This document shows, one piece after another, positions 1-7,374 of a DNA stretch of 11,665 bases. Each line of letters opens with the position of its first letter. Positions within the stretch are counted from its first letter, which is position 1. Below the pieces are notes generated by a model that was given only the letters and a program-made list of their open reading frames with translations, was not told the DNA's origin and made no database searches. Source of the DNA: Gammaproteobacteria bacterium (GTDB lineage: Bacteria > Pseudomonadota > Gammaproteobacteria > Steroidobacterales > Steroidobacteraceae). The stretch is from assembly GCA_005877705.1 (NCBI GenBank), contig VBNY01000088.1:8456-20120 (forward strand), read 5' to 3'. The position numbers and the translations under genes are program-made.

Positions 1-378
1 CCTGCGCGCCGCCTCCAGCAGGTGACTGCGCGAGATGTCGACCGGCACGTACGTCGCGAGCGCCGGCAGCGCATCCAGCAGCAGGCGCGTCTTGGCGCTC
101 GCACCGCTGCCGAACTCGAGCAGCAGTGCAGCGTCGCCGAAGCGGCTCGCGATGTCGCGCGCGTGAGTCGCGAGAATTCCGGTTTCGACGCGCGTGAGGT
201 AATACTCCGGAAGCTCGCAGATCCTCTCGAACAGCTGCGCGCCGTGCTCGTCATAGAAGTAGCTGGGCGAGAGCCGCTTCGGCCTGGCCCGCAACCCCTG
301 CAGCACCTCATCGACGAGCGGCCAGTCGGCGCAGCCGCTATCGAGCGGGCGCAGGTTCGGACTGCGGCTGATGGTCAC
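1..378 (-). CDS. egtD: L-histidine N-alpha-methyltransferase EgtD (N-terminal part, cut by window edge)
   Basis: EgtD uses S-adenosylmethionine to trimethylate the alpha-amino group of histidine, giving hercynine, the first step of ergothioneine synthesis in the cytoplasm. Reading the minus strand from a GTG at 378 gives 126 residues that run off position 1; the family is about 320 residues, so roughly 40% is present. Visible family marks are the SPSYFYDEHGAQLFERICEL block (residues 37-56), followed by PEYYLTR (57-63), then the SAM-binding glycine motif LLLEFGSGASAKTRLLL (86-102) and YVPVDIS (110-116). The frame is open back to the egtB stop codon at 388-390, with only GCG CAC AGC between that stop and the GTG, so GTG is the only credible start. 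It lies 9 bases downstream of egtB and is surely cotranscribed with it. No strong Shine-Dalgarno sequence is seen, so translation may be coupled to egtB. Identity is seen in the sequence; activity follows from the family. Confidence 0.93.
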   Translation of the reverse strand, partial: MTISRSPNLRPLDSGCADWPLVDEVLQGLRARPKRLSPSYFYDEHGAQLFERICELPEYYLTRVETGILATHARDIASRFGDAALLLEFGSGASAKTRLLLDALPALATYVPVDISRSHLLEAARR

Positions 379-387
379 GCTGTGCGC

Positions 388-1686
388 CTAGGGGTTGGTG
401 GCGAGCCGCAGCCCGCTGAATTGCCAGCGGGCCGCGGGGTTGAAGAAATTCCTGTATGTCGTGCGGATATGGCTGCGCGGCGTGGCGCAGGAGCCGCCGC
501 GCAGCACGAGCTGGTTCACCATGAACTTGCCATTGTACTCACCCAGCGAACCGGCGAGCGGCCGATATCCGGGATACGGCGCATACGCGGATTGCGTCCA
601 TTCCCAGACATCACCGAACATTTGCACGAGCGCTGTCTGGGCTTGGTGCCATAAACCGTTGTCGAGGAAATTGCCGCTGCCGGCCGCGCGCGCGGCGGCG
701 GTCTCCCACTCGAATTCCGTCGGCAGGCGCGCCCCCGCCCAGCGGGCGAAGGCGTCCGCCTCGTAGTAGCTCACGTGACAGACGGGCGCGTGCGGGTTGA
801 GTTCACGCACCCCGGTCAGCGTGAATTCCTGGTCCAGCGATTCGGACCAGTAAAGCGGACGCGACCAACCCTCACGCTGCACTGTCGCCCAGCCGTCCGC
901 CAGCCAGTGTCCGGGGGTGGCGTAGCCGCCGGCGCGCACGAACTCGAGAAATTCGCCGTTCGTTACCGCACGACTGGCGAGCTGGCATGGCGCGACATAC
1001 ACGCGGTGCCGCGGCAGCTCGTTATCGAAACAGAAGCCCGCAGCCGCGTGACCGATCTCGACGAGCCCGCCTTCGACCGGGATGTATGCCAGGTGCGGCG
1101 CGCAGCGTGGCGTGCTCACGGCCGGTTCGGTCGCGGCCGCCGGCTCGGCGTAAGCGGGCAGCAGTGGATTGCAGGAGAACAGGTGTTTGATGTCGGTGAG
1201 CAGCAGCTCCTGATGCTGCTGCTCGTGATGCAATCCCAAGGTGACGACCTGCGTGAGCTGCGGCGGCAGCGCCTCGCTGCGCAGCAGCGCGCTGAGGCGC
1301 TCGTCGACGTGATTCCGATAAGCGACAACCTGCAGCACGGTGGGCCGCGAAAGCAGCCCCCGCTGCGGGCGGCCGTGCGCCGGACCAACAGTGTTGTAAT
1401 ACGAGTTGAACAGATAGCGGAAGCGCTCGTCGTAGAACCGGTACGCGCCGATCGCCTGCTGCAGCACGAATTCCTCGAAGAACCAGCTCGTATGGGCCAG
1501 GTGCCACTTCGCAGGGCTCGCCTCGGGCATCGACTGCACGACATAGTCCTCGGGCGCAAGCCGGCTGCACAAGGCGAGCGTCGCTGCACGCACCTGCCGG
1601 TAACGCTCCGCCGGCGTCGGCGGTTCGAGCGCGAGTGTTGCCGGCGCAGCGGCAGGCTGCGGGGTGTCGAGTCCGATGGAGGCCAT
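388..1686 (-). CDS. egtB: Ergothioneine biosynthesis sulfoxide synthase EgtB
   Basis: EgtB is a non-heme iron enzyme that joins a thiol (gamma-glutamylcysteine or cysteine) to hercynine with oxygen, making the C-S bond and sulfoxide of the ergothioneine precursor. Numbering from the upstream GTG at 1701 (437 residues), the N-terminal DinB-like domain covers about 30-185. It carries the iron ligands H70 (in WHLAHTSWFFEEF) and H159/H163 (HHEQQHQE, the HX3HXE pattern). The formylglycine-generating-enzyme-like domain covers about 205-437, with RLPTEFEWE (325-332), GDVWEWT (363-369), LRGGSC (400-405) and YRNFFNPAARWQFSGLRLA near the end. The tandem tyrosines in FNSYYN (98-103) recall the cysteine-using (type II) enzymes, but substrate choice needs an alignment. 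Length is normal. I prefer ATG at 1686 over GTG at 1701 (five codons longer); neither has a clear ribosome-binding site. It is the first gene of an egtB-egtD operon. Confidence 0.95.
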   Translation of the reverse strand: MASIGLDTPQPAAAPATLALEPPTPAERYRQVRAATLALCSRLAPEDYVVQSMPEASPAKWHLAHTSWFFEEFVLQQAIGAYRFYDERFRYLFNSYYNTVGPAHGRPQRGLLSRPTVLQVVAYRNHVDERLSALLRSEALPPQLTQVVTLGLHHEQQHQELLLTDIKHLFSCNPLLPAYAEPAAATEPAVSTPRCAPHLAYIPVEGGLVEIGHAAAGFCFDNELPRHRVYVAPCQLASRAVTNGEFLEFVRAGGYATPGHWLADGWATVQREGWSRPLYWSESLDQEFTLTGVRELNPHAPVCHVSYYEADAFARWAGARLPTEFEWETAAARAAGSGNFLDNGLWHQAQTALVQMFGDVWEWTQSAYAPYPGYRPLAGSLGEYNGKFMVNQLVLRGGSCATPRSHIRTTYRNFFNPAARWQFSGLRLATNP

Positions 1687-1701
1687 TGGTTTACGTCGCA
1701 C

Positions 1702-1877
1702 GCGCCCGCGAGAGTACGCAGGACGCGTCCTTTGTTGCGCTCACGGGCTTCTTGAAAGTGCCAGCACGGCGCGAGTGTGCCACGGCAACGGACGGACTGC
1801 CCAGCTCGAGCGAAGCGGAGGCCGAGAGGCTTGGCGCAGGCACGGTCCAGTGCGGCCGTGAGCTCGACCGACGAAGG
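1702..1877. other. Gene-free leader region upstream of egtB
   Basis: These 176 bases separate the egtB start from the stop of the small minus-strand gene at 1878. I see no open frame with protein-like composition on either strand and no RNA gene. It should hold the egtB promoter unless egtB is read through from the gene at 1878-2282. No good -35/-10 pair was found. The only clear structure is a perfect 12-bp palindrome at 1720-1731. Confidence 0.6.
1720..1731. promoter_or_regulatory. 12-bp perfect palindrome upstream of egtB, possible operator
   Basis: The sequence AGGACGCGTCCT reads the same on both strands. It lies 33 bases before the ATG of egtB (18 before the alternative GTG), where a repressor or activator site could act. 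In GC-rich DNA a 12-bp palindrome can occur by chance, and no second copy was found nearby, so the regulatory role is inference only. Confidence 0.25.
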
Positions 1878-2282
1878 CTACGGTTCTGCGGCGCGCGGCG
1901 GCGGTCGCAGTTCGGCGACATGCAGGGCGAGTGCTGCAACGGCGTCCACGAAGTCACCCTCGTAACTCCAGCCGCTTGTAAAAGCGCGCCACACATTCGC
2001 CCGGCCTGCGGACGTCACTCCCGCCTCGCAGTCGCAATGGATGACCTGAGCGAGGGCGTCGTGGGCGATCTCCATGCGGCTGCGCGGCCAGCACGTCCAG
2101 ACTTGTCGGCCCGAGGATCCTTGCCCCGGACCTTCGCTCACGTGGGTCGGTATGCCGAAGCGCCGTGCCGCAGCGATCAAGGGGATCGTACCGATTAAAT
2201 CGAAACTGTTATCCGCCGGTGACTGCTCTAGGGCCATGTGGAGCTCGATCGCTTTCTCGCGCAGCGAACCAGCAGATTTCAT
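1878..2282 (-). CDS. Hypothetical protein, 134 residues, not recognised
   Basis: A minus-strand frame from ATG at 2282 to TAG at 1878 encodes 134 residues that I cannot assign to a family. The composition is protein-like: an amphipathic start (SLREKAIELHMALEQ, 6-20), a central region rich in Trp and Cys (VWTCWPRSRM, 61-70; IHCDCEAG, 81-88), then a segment with several aromatics (FTSGWSYEGDF, 101-111) and an alanine-rich helix-like segment (DAVAALALHVAEL, 113-125). No signal peptide, membrane segment or known catalytic motif is seen. Third-position GC is high, as expected for coding DNA here, but somewhat lower than in the large genes, which could mean recent acquisition or weak expression. 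A GGCGGGA stretch sits immediately before the ATG, too close for an ideal ribosome-binding site. The frame can be extended to 2525, but that would overlap the nitroreductase gene and gives arginine- and serine-rich, unprotein-like sequence. It is divergent from the nitroreductase and in the same direction as egtB, 176 bases upstream of it. Confidence 0.5.
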   Translation of the reverse strand: MKSAGSLREKAIELHMALEQSPADNSFDLIGTIPLIAAARRFGIPTHVSEGPGQGSSGRQVWTCWPRSRMEIAHDALAQVIHCDCEAGVTSAGRANVWRAFTSGWSYEGDFVDAVAALALHVAELRPPPRAAEP

Positions 2283-2376
2283 TCCCGCCGGGTAAGGCGC
2301 ACGACAGCTCCTGCGGCTGCGCAGTATCTGGGAGAATGCGCGTGTTGTCGCTGAATCTCGAAGGTGAAGCAAGCCA
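2283..2376. promoter_or_regulatory. Divergent intergenic region upstream of the nitroreductase operon
   Basis: This 94-base gap lies between the ATG of the minus-strand small gene and the ATG of the nitroreductase, so it must carry the promoter of the nitroreductase operon and probably that of the small gene. A GAGAAT at 2332-2337 could serve as a -10 element, but no matching -35 was found. The ribosome-binding site of the nitroreductase (AAGGTGA, 2361-2367) closes the region. Confidence 0.4.
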
Positions 2377-2943
2377 ATGCAAGCGATTGACGCGCTCCTA
2401 CAGCGACGCTCCGCCAAAGCACTGGTCGAGCCCGCGCCTGATGAGGGTGCCTTGGCGCTCATTTTTGCGAGCGCGGTGCGCGCACCTGACCACGGACGTC
2501 TGCGGCCGTGGCGCTTCATCGTCATTCAGGGCGCAGGGCGCGCGCGCTTCGGAGATTTGCTGGCAGAGCACGTGCGCCGCAGTCATGGGACGGTCACCGA
2601 GGAGACATTGCAACGCGAGCGGCAAAAGGCGTTTCGCTCGCCGCTGATCATAGTGGTCGCCGCGATCTGCAATCCGGCCGTGAAAATTCCTGTGATCGAG
2701 CAGACTCTGTCCGCCGGCGCCGCGGCTCACAACATCATGCTCGCGGCGCTGGCGCTCGGTTTCAACGCAATGTGGAAGACCGGGGATGCGGCTTATGACG
2801 ATGCGGTCAAGGCCGCGTTGGGCCTGGAGCGCAAGGATGCGATCGTCGGGTTCCTGTATGTCGGCACGGATGCGTCCGAGCCGAGGGTGTCGCCGAGCCG
2901 CTCATGGCACGATCTGATTCAGCATTGGGGTGATGAGCGATGA
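2377..2943 (+). CDS. YdjA-family FMN-dependent nitroreductase
   Basis: This is a small nitroreductase of the E. coli YdjA type: an FMN flavoprotein, normally a cytoplasmic homodimer, that moves electrons from NAD(P)H to nitro compounds, quinones or enones. The physiological substrate of YdjA is not established. The 188 residues match the family length (about 183). Family marks are LLQRRSAK near residues 7-14 (phosphate-binding arginine-serine region of FMN), RAPDHGRLRPWRFIVI (35-50), the RSPLIIVV strand (87-94), IEQTLSAGAAAHNIMLAA (106-123), and IVGFLYVGT (about 148-156). The short form lacks the insertion that distinguishes NfsA and NfsB. The start is supported by AAGGTGA (2361-2367), 9 bases before the ATG. 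The TGA stop overlaps the ATG of the next gene (ATGA at 2940-2943), so the two are cotranscribed and probably translationally coupled. I see the family clearly; the substrate cannot be deduced. Confidence 0.92.
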   Translation: MQAIDALLQRRSAKALVEPAPDEGALALIFASAVRAPDHGRLRPWRFIVIQGAGRARFGDLLAEHVRRSHGTVTEETLQRERQKAFRSPLIIVVAAICNPAVKIPVIEQTLSAGAAAHNIMLAALALGFNAMWKTGDAAYDDAVKAALGLERKDAIVGFLYVGTDASEPRVSPSRSWHDLIQHWGDER

Positions 2944-5165
2944 AACACAGCAGCGTCGAGACCGAAGCCGCAGTCGATGCAGCGCGCCGAGTGGCGCCTG
3001 GCGCGTTGAGTCGACGCTCTTTCTTGAAGATCGCCGGCGCGGCCGGCGGCGGGCTCGTGCTCGCGTTCTATCTTGGCGAGCGTGCGAGCGCCGCCGTCCA
3101 GTTCGCGCCCAACGCGTTCCTCCAGATCTCCGCCGACGGCTCGATCGTGATCCTCTCCAAAGGTCCGGAGATCGGTCAGGGGATCAAGACGGCGTTGCCG
3201 ATGATCATCGCGGAGGAGCTGGACGCCGATTGGTCCGCGGTACGCATCGAGCAGGCGCCGATCAACCCGGCGGTCTTCGGGCGGCAGAGCGCGGGCGGCT
3301 CACGCTCCATCCCCAACAATTGGGATCAATTGCGCCGCGCGGGGGCGGTTGCGCGCGCGATGCTCGTGGCCGCTGCGGCGCGCCAGTGGCAAGTCCCCGA
3401 GGGGCAGTGCTCGACGGAGCGCAGCAGGGTCCTGCATCGCTCGAGCGGGCGCTCTCTCGGCTACGGGGAGCTCGCGAGCAAGGCCGCGGCGCTGCCGGTA
3501 CCGGATGAAAAGTCCGTCGTGCTGAAAGCGCGCGACGATTACAGGCTGCTCGGTACGCGCGTGCCGGGCGTCGACAACAGCAAGATCGTGGCGGGGGAGC
3601 CGCTGTTCGGCATCGACCAGGTGTTGCCCGGCATGCTGTTCGCCGTGTATCAGAAATGCCCGGCCACCGGCGGTCGCGTCCGCAACGCGAACCTCGCTGA
3701 GATCCGCGCGCTCCCCGGTGTGCGCGCCGCGTTTGTGGTCGAGGGCAATGGGCGGGTCACCGAGGTGATGCCCGGTGTTGCCATCCTGGCAAGCTCCACG
3801 TGGGCAGCGCTCAGCGCGCGCCAGCGGTTGCAAGTGTCGTGGGACGAAACCAACGCCGCCAAGGACAGTTGGAGCGGCGCGATCGCCAGAGCCGAGGAGC
3901 TTGCGCGCCAGCCCGGCGCGCAGACGCTGCGCAATGTTGGCGACGTGGATTCCGCGTTCGCGGGCGCTGCCAAGACGGTCGAAGCGCTCTACACGTATCC
4001 GTTCCTCGCGCACGCGCCGCTCGAGCCGCAGAACTGCACGGCCTGGTATCGGGACGGCGCCGTCGAGATCTGGGCGCCGACACAGACGCCGGAGGCAGGG
4101 CTCAAGGCCGTAGCCAACACTCTGGCCATTCCCGAGAGCCGCGTGACCCTGCATCAGACACGCGTCGGCGGCGGCTTCGGCCGGCGGCTGATGAACGACT
4201 ACATGTGCGAAGTCGCCCTCATCGCCAAGCACGCCGCGGCGCCGGTGAAGCTGATCTGGCCGCGCGAGGAGGACATGCGGCACGATTTCTACCGGGTCGG
4301 GGGATTCCACGCCTTCAAGGGGGCCGTGGATGCGGCTGGCAGACTCGCCGCGTGGAACGATCACTTCATCACGTTCTCGGCCGACGGCGCGCAACCGGTG
4401 AGCGGCGGCGGCATCTCGGGCGACGATTTTCCGGCGCTCCTCGTGCCGAGTTTCCGCCTCACCCAGACGCAGCTGCCGTTACAGGTCCCGTGCGGGCCGT
4501 GGCGCGCGCCCGGCTCGAATGCGATCGCGTTCGCGGTGCAGTCGTTCGTGCACGAGCTCGCCGTTGCCGCCGGGCGCGATCACGTCGAGTTCCTGCTGGA
4601 GATCATGGGCGCGCCGCGCTGGCTCGAGCCGGGCAACGAGCGCTCGCTGAATACGGGCCGTGCCGCCGCGGTGATCAAGCGCGCCGCGCAGGAGGCGGAC
4701 TGGGGCAAGCCGCTGCCGCCAGGGAGCGGCCGTGGTTTGGCGTTCCACTTCAGCCACGCGGGGCACTTTGCCGAGATTGCCGAAGTATCGGTGGACGCTC
4801 GCCGCAAGCTGCGCGTGCAGCGCGTCACCGTCGTCGGCGATGTCGGCCCGGTCATCAACCTGAGCGGCGCGGAGAATCAGTGCCAGGGCGCGGTGATCGA
4901 CGGGCTGAGCGCGGCGCTCGGACTGGAGATCACCATCGAGAATGGCCGCGTGCAGCAAACCAACTTCGACCACTACCCGCTGCTGCGCATGCCGCAGGCT
5001 CCGCAGCGGATCGACGTGCATTTCATCCAGAGCGATTTCCCCCCGACGGGACTCGGGGAGCCGGCGTTGCCACCCATCGCCCCCGCGCTCTGCAACGCGA
5101 TCTTTGCCGCGACCGGCGAGCGCATTCGCGCACTGCCGCTCTCCAAGGCGGGAATCACCGTGTGA
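2940..5165 (+). CDS. Tat-exported molybdopterin-binding subunit of the xanthine dehydrogenase/isoquinoline 1-oxidoreductase family
   Basis: The 741-residue product is the large catalytic subunit of a molybdenum hydroxylase of the IorB type, which hydroxylates N-heteroaromatics or oxidises aldehydes with water as the oxygen source. Residues 24-30 (SRRSFLK) are a perfect twin-arginine motif, followed by a hydrophobic stretch and an AxA-type cleavage site near 49-51 (ASA), so the enzyme should be exported folded to the periplasm. Cofactor-domain marks are VGGGFGRR (409-416), GPWRAPGSNAIAFAVQSF (519-536), with the RAPG variant of the substrate-pocket motif, QCQGAVIDG (647-655) and GLGEPALPPIAPA (704-716), whose E707 is the expected catalytic glutamate. 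Length fits the single-polypeptide IorB group. The start overlaps the nitroreductase stop by 4 bases. Such subunits normally work with a separate small 2Fe-2S subunit (IorA, about 150 residues); none is encoded next to it here. Substrate unknown. Confidence 0.92.
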   Translation: MKHSSVETEAAVDAARRVAPGALSRRSFLKIAGAAGGGLVLAFYLGERASAAVQFAPNAFLQISADGSIVILSKGPEIGQGIKTALPMIIAEELDADWSAVRIEQAPINPAVFGRQSAGGSRSIPNNWDQLRRAGAVARAMLVAAAARQWQVPEGQCSTERSRVLHRSSGRSLGYGELASKAAALPVPDEKSVVLKARDDYRLLGTRVPGVDNSKIVAGEPLFGIDQVLPGMLFAVYQKCPATGGRVRNANLAEIRALPGVRAAFVVEGNGRVTEVMPGVAILASSTWAALSARQRLQVSWDETNAAKDSWSGAIARAEELARQPGAQTLRNVGDVDSAFAGAAKTVEALYTYPFLAHAPLEPQNCTAWYRDGAVEIWAPTQTPEAGLKAVANTLAIPESRVTLHQTRVGGGFGRRLMNDYMCEVALIAKHAAAPVKLIWPREEDMRHDFYRVGGFHAFKGAVDAAGRLAAWNDHFITFSADGAQPVSGGGISGDDFPALLVPSFRLTQTQLPLQVPCGPWRAPGSNAIAFAVQSFVHELAVAAGRDHVEFLLEIMGAPRWLEPGNERSLNTGRAAAVIKRAAQEADWGKPLPPGSGRGLAFHFSHAGHFAEIAEVSVDARRKLRVQRVTVVGDVGPVINLSGAENQCQGAVIDGLSAALGLEITIENGRVQQTNFDHYPLLRMPQAPQRIDVHFIQSDFPPTGLGEPALPPIAPALCNAIFAATGERIRALPLSKAGITV

Positions 5166-5219
5166 GGCGCTTCCCCGTGGTGTGAGGTTTATGCCGTATG
5201 ATTGGCGACTGACCTTCCT

Positions 5220-5224
5220 GGGGG
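5220..5224 (+). promoter_or_regulatory. G-rich ribosome-binding site deciding the M13 peptidase start
   Basis: Five consecutive G residues lie 10 bases before the ATG at 5235. This, and the fact that this ATG opens exactly at a lipoprotein signal peptide, favours 5235 over the longer TTG start at 5202. A TATGAT hexamer at 5197-5202 could be the -10 of a promoter for this gene, with no convincing -35. Confidence 0.4.
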
Positions 5225-5234
5225 TTGCTTGCCG

Positions 5235-7310
5235 ATGAGATCACTGTCATGGATGGCGGCGGCGCTCGTTGCCGTGGCCGCCTGTTCTTCGAAGCCCGTG
5301 GAGGAGAAGCCGGTGTCCACCAGTGTTGCACCCGGGCCGGCCGTCGCGCCGCCACCGCGGCCGGCCATCGGCGACTTCGGCCTCGATCTGACAGCCGGCA
5401 AGCCAGAGGTCAGGCCCGGCGATGATTTCTTCGCGCACGCCAACGGCAAGTGGTACGACACTTTTCAAATTCCGGCGGATCGCGCCAGCTTCGGCGTCTT
5501 CAACGAGCTCGATGAGCTCTCGAAGACGCGGGTGCGCGGGATCATCGAGCAGGCGGCGGCCTCGCAGCCTTCCGCCGGCAGCCCCGCGCAGAAGATCGGC
5601 GATTTTTACGCGAGCTTCATGGACGAAGCGGCGATCGAGGCCAACGGCCTCGCTCCCGCGCAAGGCGATCTCGAGCGCATCGAATCCGCAGCCACTGCCA
5701 AGGACATCGCGACGCTCTTCGGGCTGCCCGGGTTCGCCTCGCTGTTCGACATCGACCTGCCGCCGGACCTCAAGAATCCGGACCAGTACTCCGTCGTGAT
5801 CAGTCAGTCGCATCTCTGGCTGCCCGACCGCGAGTACTACCTCAAGGATGATCCGCAGCTGAAGCAGCTGCGCGAGAAGTATGGCGCCTACATCGAGCAG
5901 CTGCTCACGCTCGGCGGCAGCGCCGATGCGGCCGGCAAGGCGCAGCAGATCCTGGCGTTCGAGACCGCGGCCGCCAAGGTGCAGTGGCCCATCGCCAAGC
6001 GCCGCGACGTGGATGCCACCTACAACCCGCGCAGCAAGCAACAGTTGCTCGCCTACGCGCCGGGCTTCCCGTGGCAGGCGTTCCTGGACGCCTCGGAGCT
6101 TGGCGGGCGCCAGAGCCTGATCCTGAGCGAGCTCACGGCGATCAAGGAGCTCGCGGACCTGTTCAACCGCACGCCGCTGCCGACGCTCAAGGCCTACCTC
6201 GCCTTTCATTATCTGAGCGACCACGCGCCGTACCTGCCGAAGCGCCTCGATGATGCGCGGTTCGCGTTCTACGGACAGACACTGCGCGGCCAACCGCAGC
6301 AGCGGGAGCGCTGGAAGCGGGCTGTCGATCAGGTGGACGGGGCACTCGGTGAGCAGGTCGGTCAGCTGTACGTCGCGAAATATTTCCCTGTGCAATCCAA
6401 GGCCAAGATGCAGGAGCTCGTCGCCAACCTGCGCGCCGCCCTCAGTGAGCGCATCGATGCGCTCGACTGGATGACGCCCGAGACCAAGTCGCGCGCGCAC
6501 GAGAAGCTCGCGACGTTCACCCCGAAGATCGGCTACCCGGACGAGTGGAAGGATTACTCGACGTTGCAAGTGCGCCGCGACGATGTCATCGGCAACGCGC
6601 GGCGCGCAGCGCAGTGGCACTGGCGTTATCAGGTAGCGCGGCTCGACAAGCCCGTCGACCGCGCCGAATGGCAGATGACCCCGCAACAGATCAACGCCTA
6701 CTACAACCCGCTCAACAACGAGATCGTATTTCCGGCCGCGATCCTGCAGCCGCCGTTCTTTGATCCCAACGCCGATGCGGCCGTGAACTACGGCGCCATC
6801 GGCGCCGTGATCGGTCACGAGATCGGCCACGGCTTCGACGACCAGGGGCGCAAGTTCGGCCCCGACGGCGGGCTCAAGGACTGGTGGACCCAAAAGGACG
6901 CGGAGGTGTTCACCGGGCGGGTGGCGAAACTCATCAAACAGTTCTCCGGCTTCGAGGCGCTCCCCGGGCTGAAGGTGAACGGCGCCAACACGGTCGGCGA
7001 GAACATCGGCGATCTGGGCGGGCTCAACATGGCCTACCACGCCTACCATCTGTCTCTCAAAGGCCAGCCGGCACCGGTCATCGCCGGTCTCACGGGCGAC
7101 CAGCGCTTCTTTCTCTCCTGGGCGCAGGTCTGGCGCGCGAAGTATCGCGAAGGCGCCTTGCGGGAGCTTGTCATGTCGGACGTGCACAGCCCGCCGTATT
7201 TCCGCGTGAACGGACCGCTGCCGAACATCGACCCGTGGTACCAGGCATTCGATGTGCAGCCCGGCGACAAGCTGTACATCAAGCCGCAGGATCGCGTGTC
7301 GATCTGGTGA
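5235..7310 (+). CDS. M13 family (neprilysin/PepO-like) zinc metallopeptidase, lipoprotein
   Basis: A 691-residue M13 endopeptidase, an enzyme that cleaves short peptides (typically under about 5 kDa) with one zinc. The start of the mature part is marked by a lipobox: MRSLSWMAAALVAVAAC, with Cys17 as lipidation site followed by Ser, so it is probably anchored in the outer membrane facing the periplasm. After a Pro-rich linker (about 20-45) comes the N-terminal M13 domain (VRPGDDFFAHANGKW). The catalytic domain has INAYYNPLNNEIVFPAAIL, the zinc motif HEIGH (H528, E529, H532) and ENIGDLGG with the third ligand E589 and D593. The end has the classic HSPPYFRVNG...NIDPWYQAF...GD..YI.P..RV.IW pattern with terminal Trp. 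Length is typical. All catalytic residues are present, so it should be active. It sits 69 bases after the molybdenum subunit gene and 64 before the MFS gene; an operon with the latter is possible. Confidence 0.95.
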   Translation: MRSLSWMAAALVAVAACSSKPVEEKPVSTSVAPGPAVAPPPRPAIGDFGLDLTAGKPEVRPGDDFFAHANGKWYDTFQIPADRASFGVFNELDELSKTRVRGIIEQAAASQPSAGSPAQKIGDFYASFMDEAAIEANGLAPAQGDLERIESAATAKDIATLFGLPGFASLFDIDLPPDLKNPDQYSVVISQSHLWLPDREYYLKDDPQLKQLREKYGAYIEQLLTLGGSADAAGKAQQILAFETAAAKVQWPIAKRRDVDATYNPRSKQQLLAYAPGFPWQAFLDASELGGRQSLILSELTAIKELADLFNRTPLPTLKAYLAFHYLSDHAPYLPKRLDDARFAFYGQTLRGQPQQRERWKRAVDQVDGALGEQVGQLYVAKYFPVQSKAKMQELVANLRAALSERIDALDWMTPETKSRAHEKLATFTPKIGYPDEWKDYSTLQVRRDDVIGNARRAAQWHWRYQVARLDKPVDRAEWQMTPQQINAYYNPLNNEIVFPAAILQPPFFDPNADAAVNYGAIGAVIGHEIGHGFDDQGRKFGPDGGLKDWWTQKDAEVFTGRVAKLIKQFSGFEALPGLKVNGANTVGENIGDLGGLNMAYHAYHLSLKGQPAPVIAGLTGDQRFFLSWAQVWRAKYREGALRELVMSDVHSPPYFRVNGPLPNIDPWYQAFDVQPGDKLYIKPQDRVSIW

Positions 7311-7357
7311 TGAGGCTGTCAGCGGACTCCGAGCCGCGAGGCCGCGCCATCGCCTTC

Positions 7358-7364
7358 GGAAGGA
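7358..7364 (+). promoter_or_regulatory. Ribosome-binding site deciding the GTG start of the MFS gene
   Basis: GGAAGGA lies 10 bases before the GTG at 7375. It supports 7375 rather than the upstream in-frame start at 7252, which would overlap the M13 gene by 59 bases and add an arginine-rich, unprotein-like N-terminus. Confidence 0.55.
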
Positions 7365-7374
7365 TGCTCCCCAA

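Noticed and set aside
775..1755. 326-codon plus-strand frame opposite egtB
   Set aside because: Arginine-rich shadow of egtB; no family resemblance.
2283..2525. N-terminal extension of the 134-residue hypothetical gene to a start at 2525
   Set aside because: It would run antisense through the first 149 bases of the nitroreductase gene, and its sequence is rich in Arg and Ser, unlike the downstream part.
3300..4394. 364-codon open frame on the minus strand opposite the molybdenum subunit
   Set aside because: Composition is rich in Arg, His and Ala without motifs; the plus strand is clearly coding here.
3800..5185. 461-codon plus-strand frame overlapping the molybdenum subunit gene
   Set aside because: It is a frame-shifted reading with an extreme arginine content; the IorB-like frame holds all conserved motifs through the same stretch.
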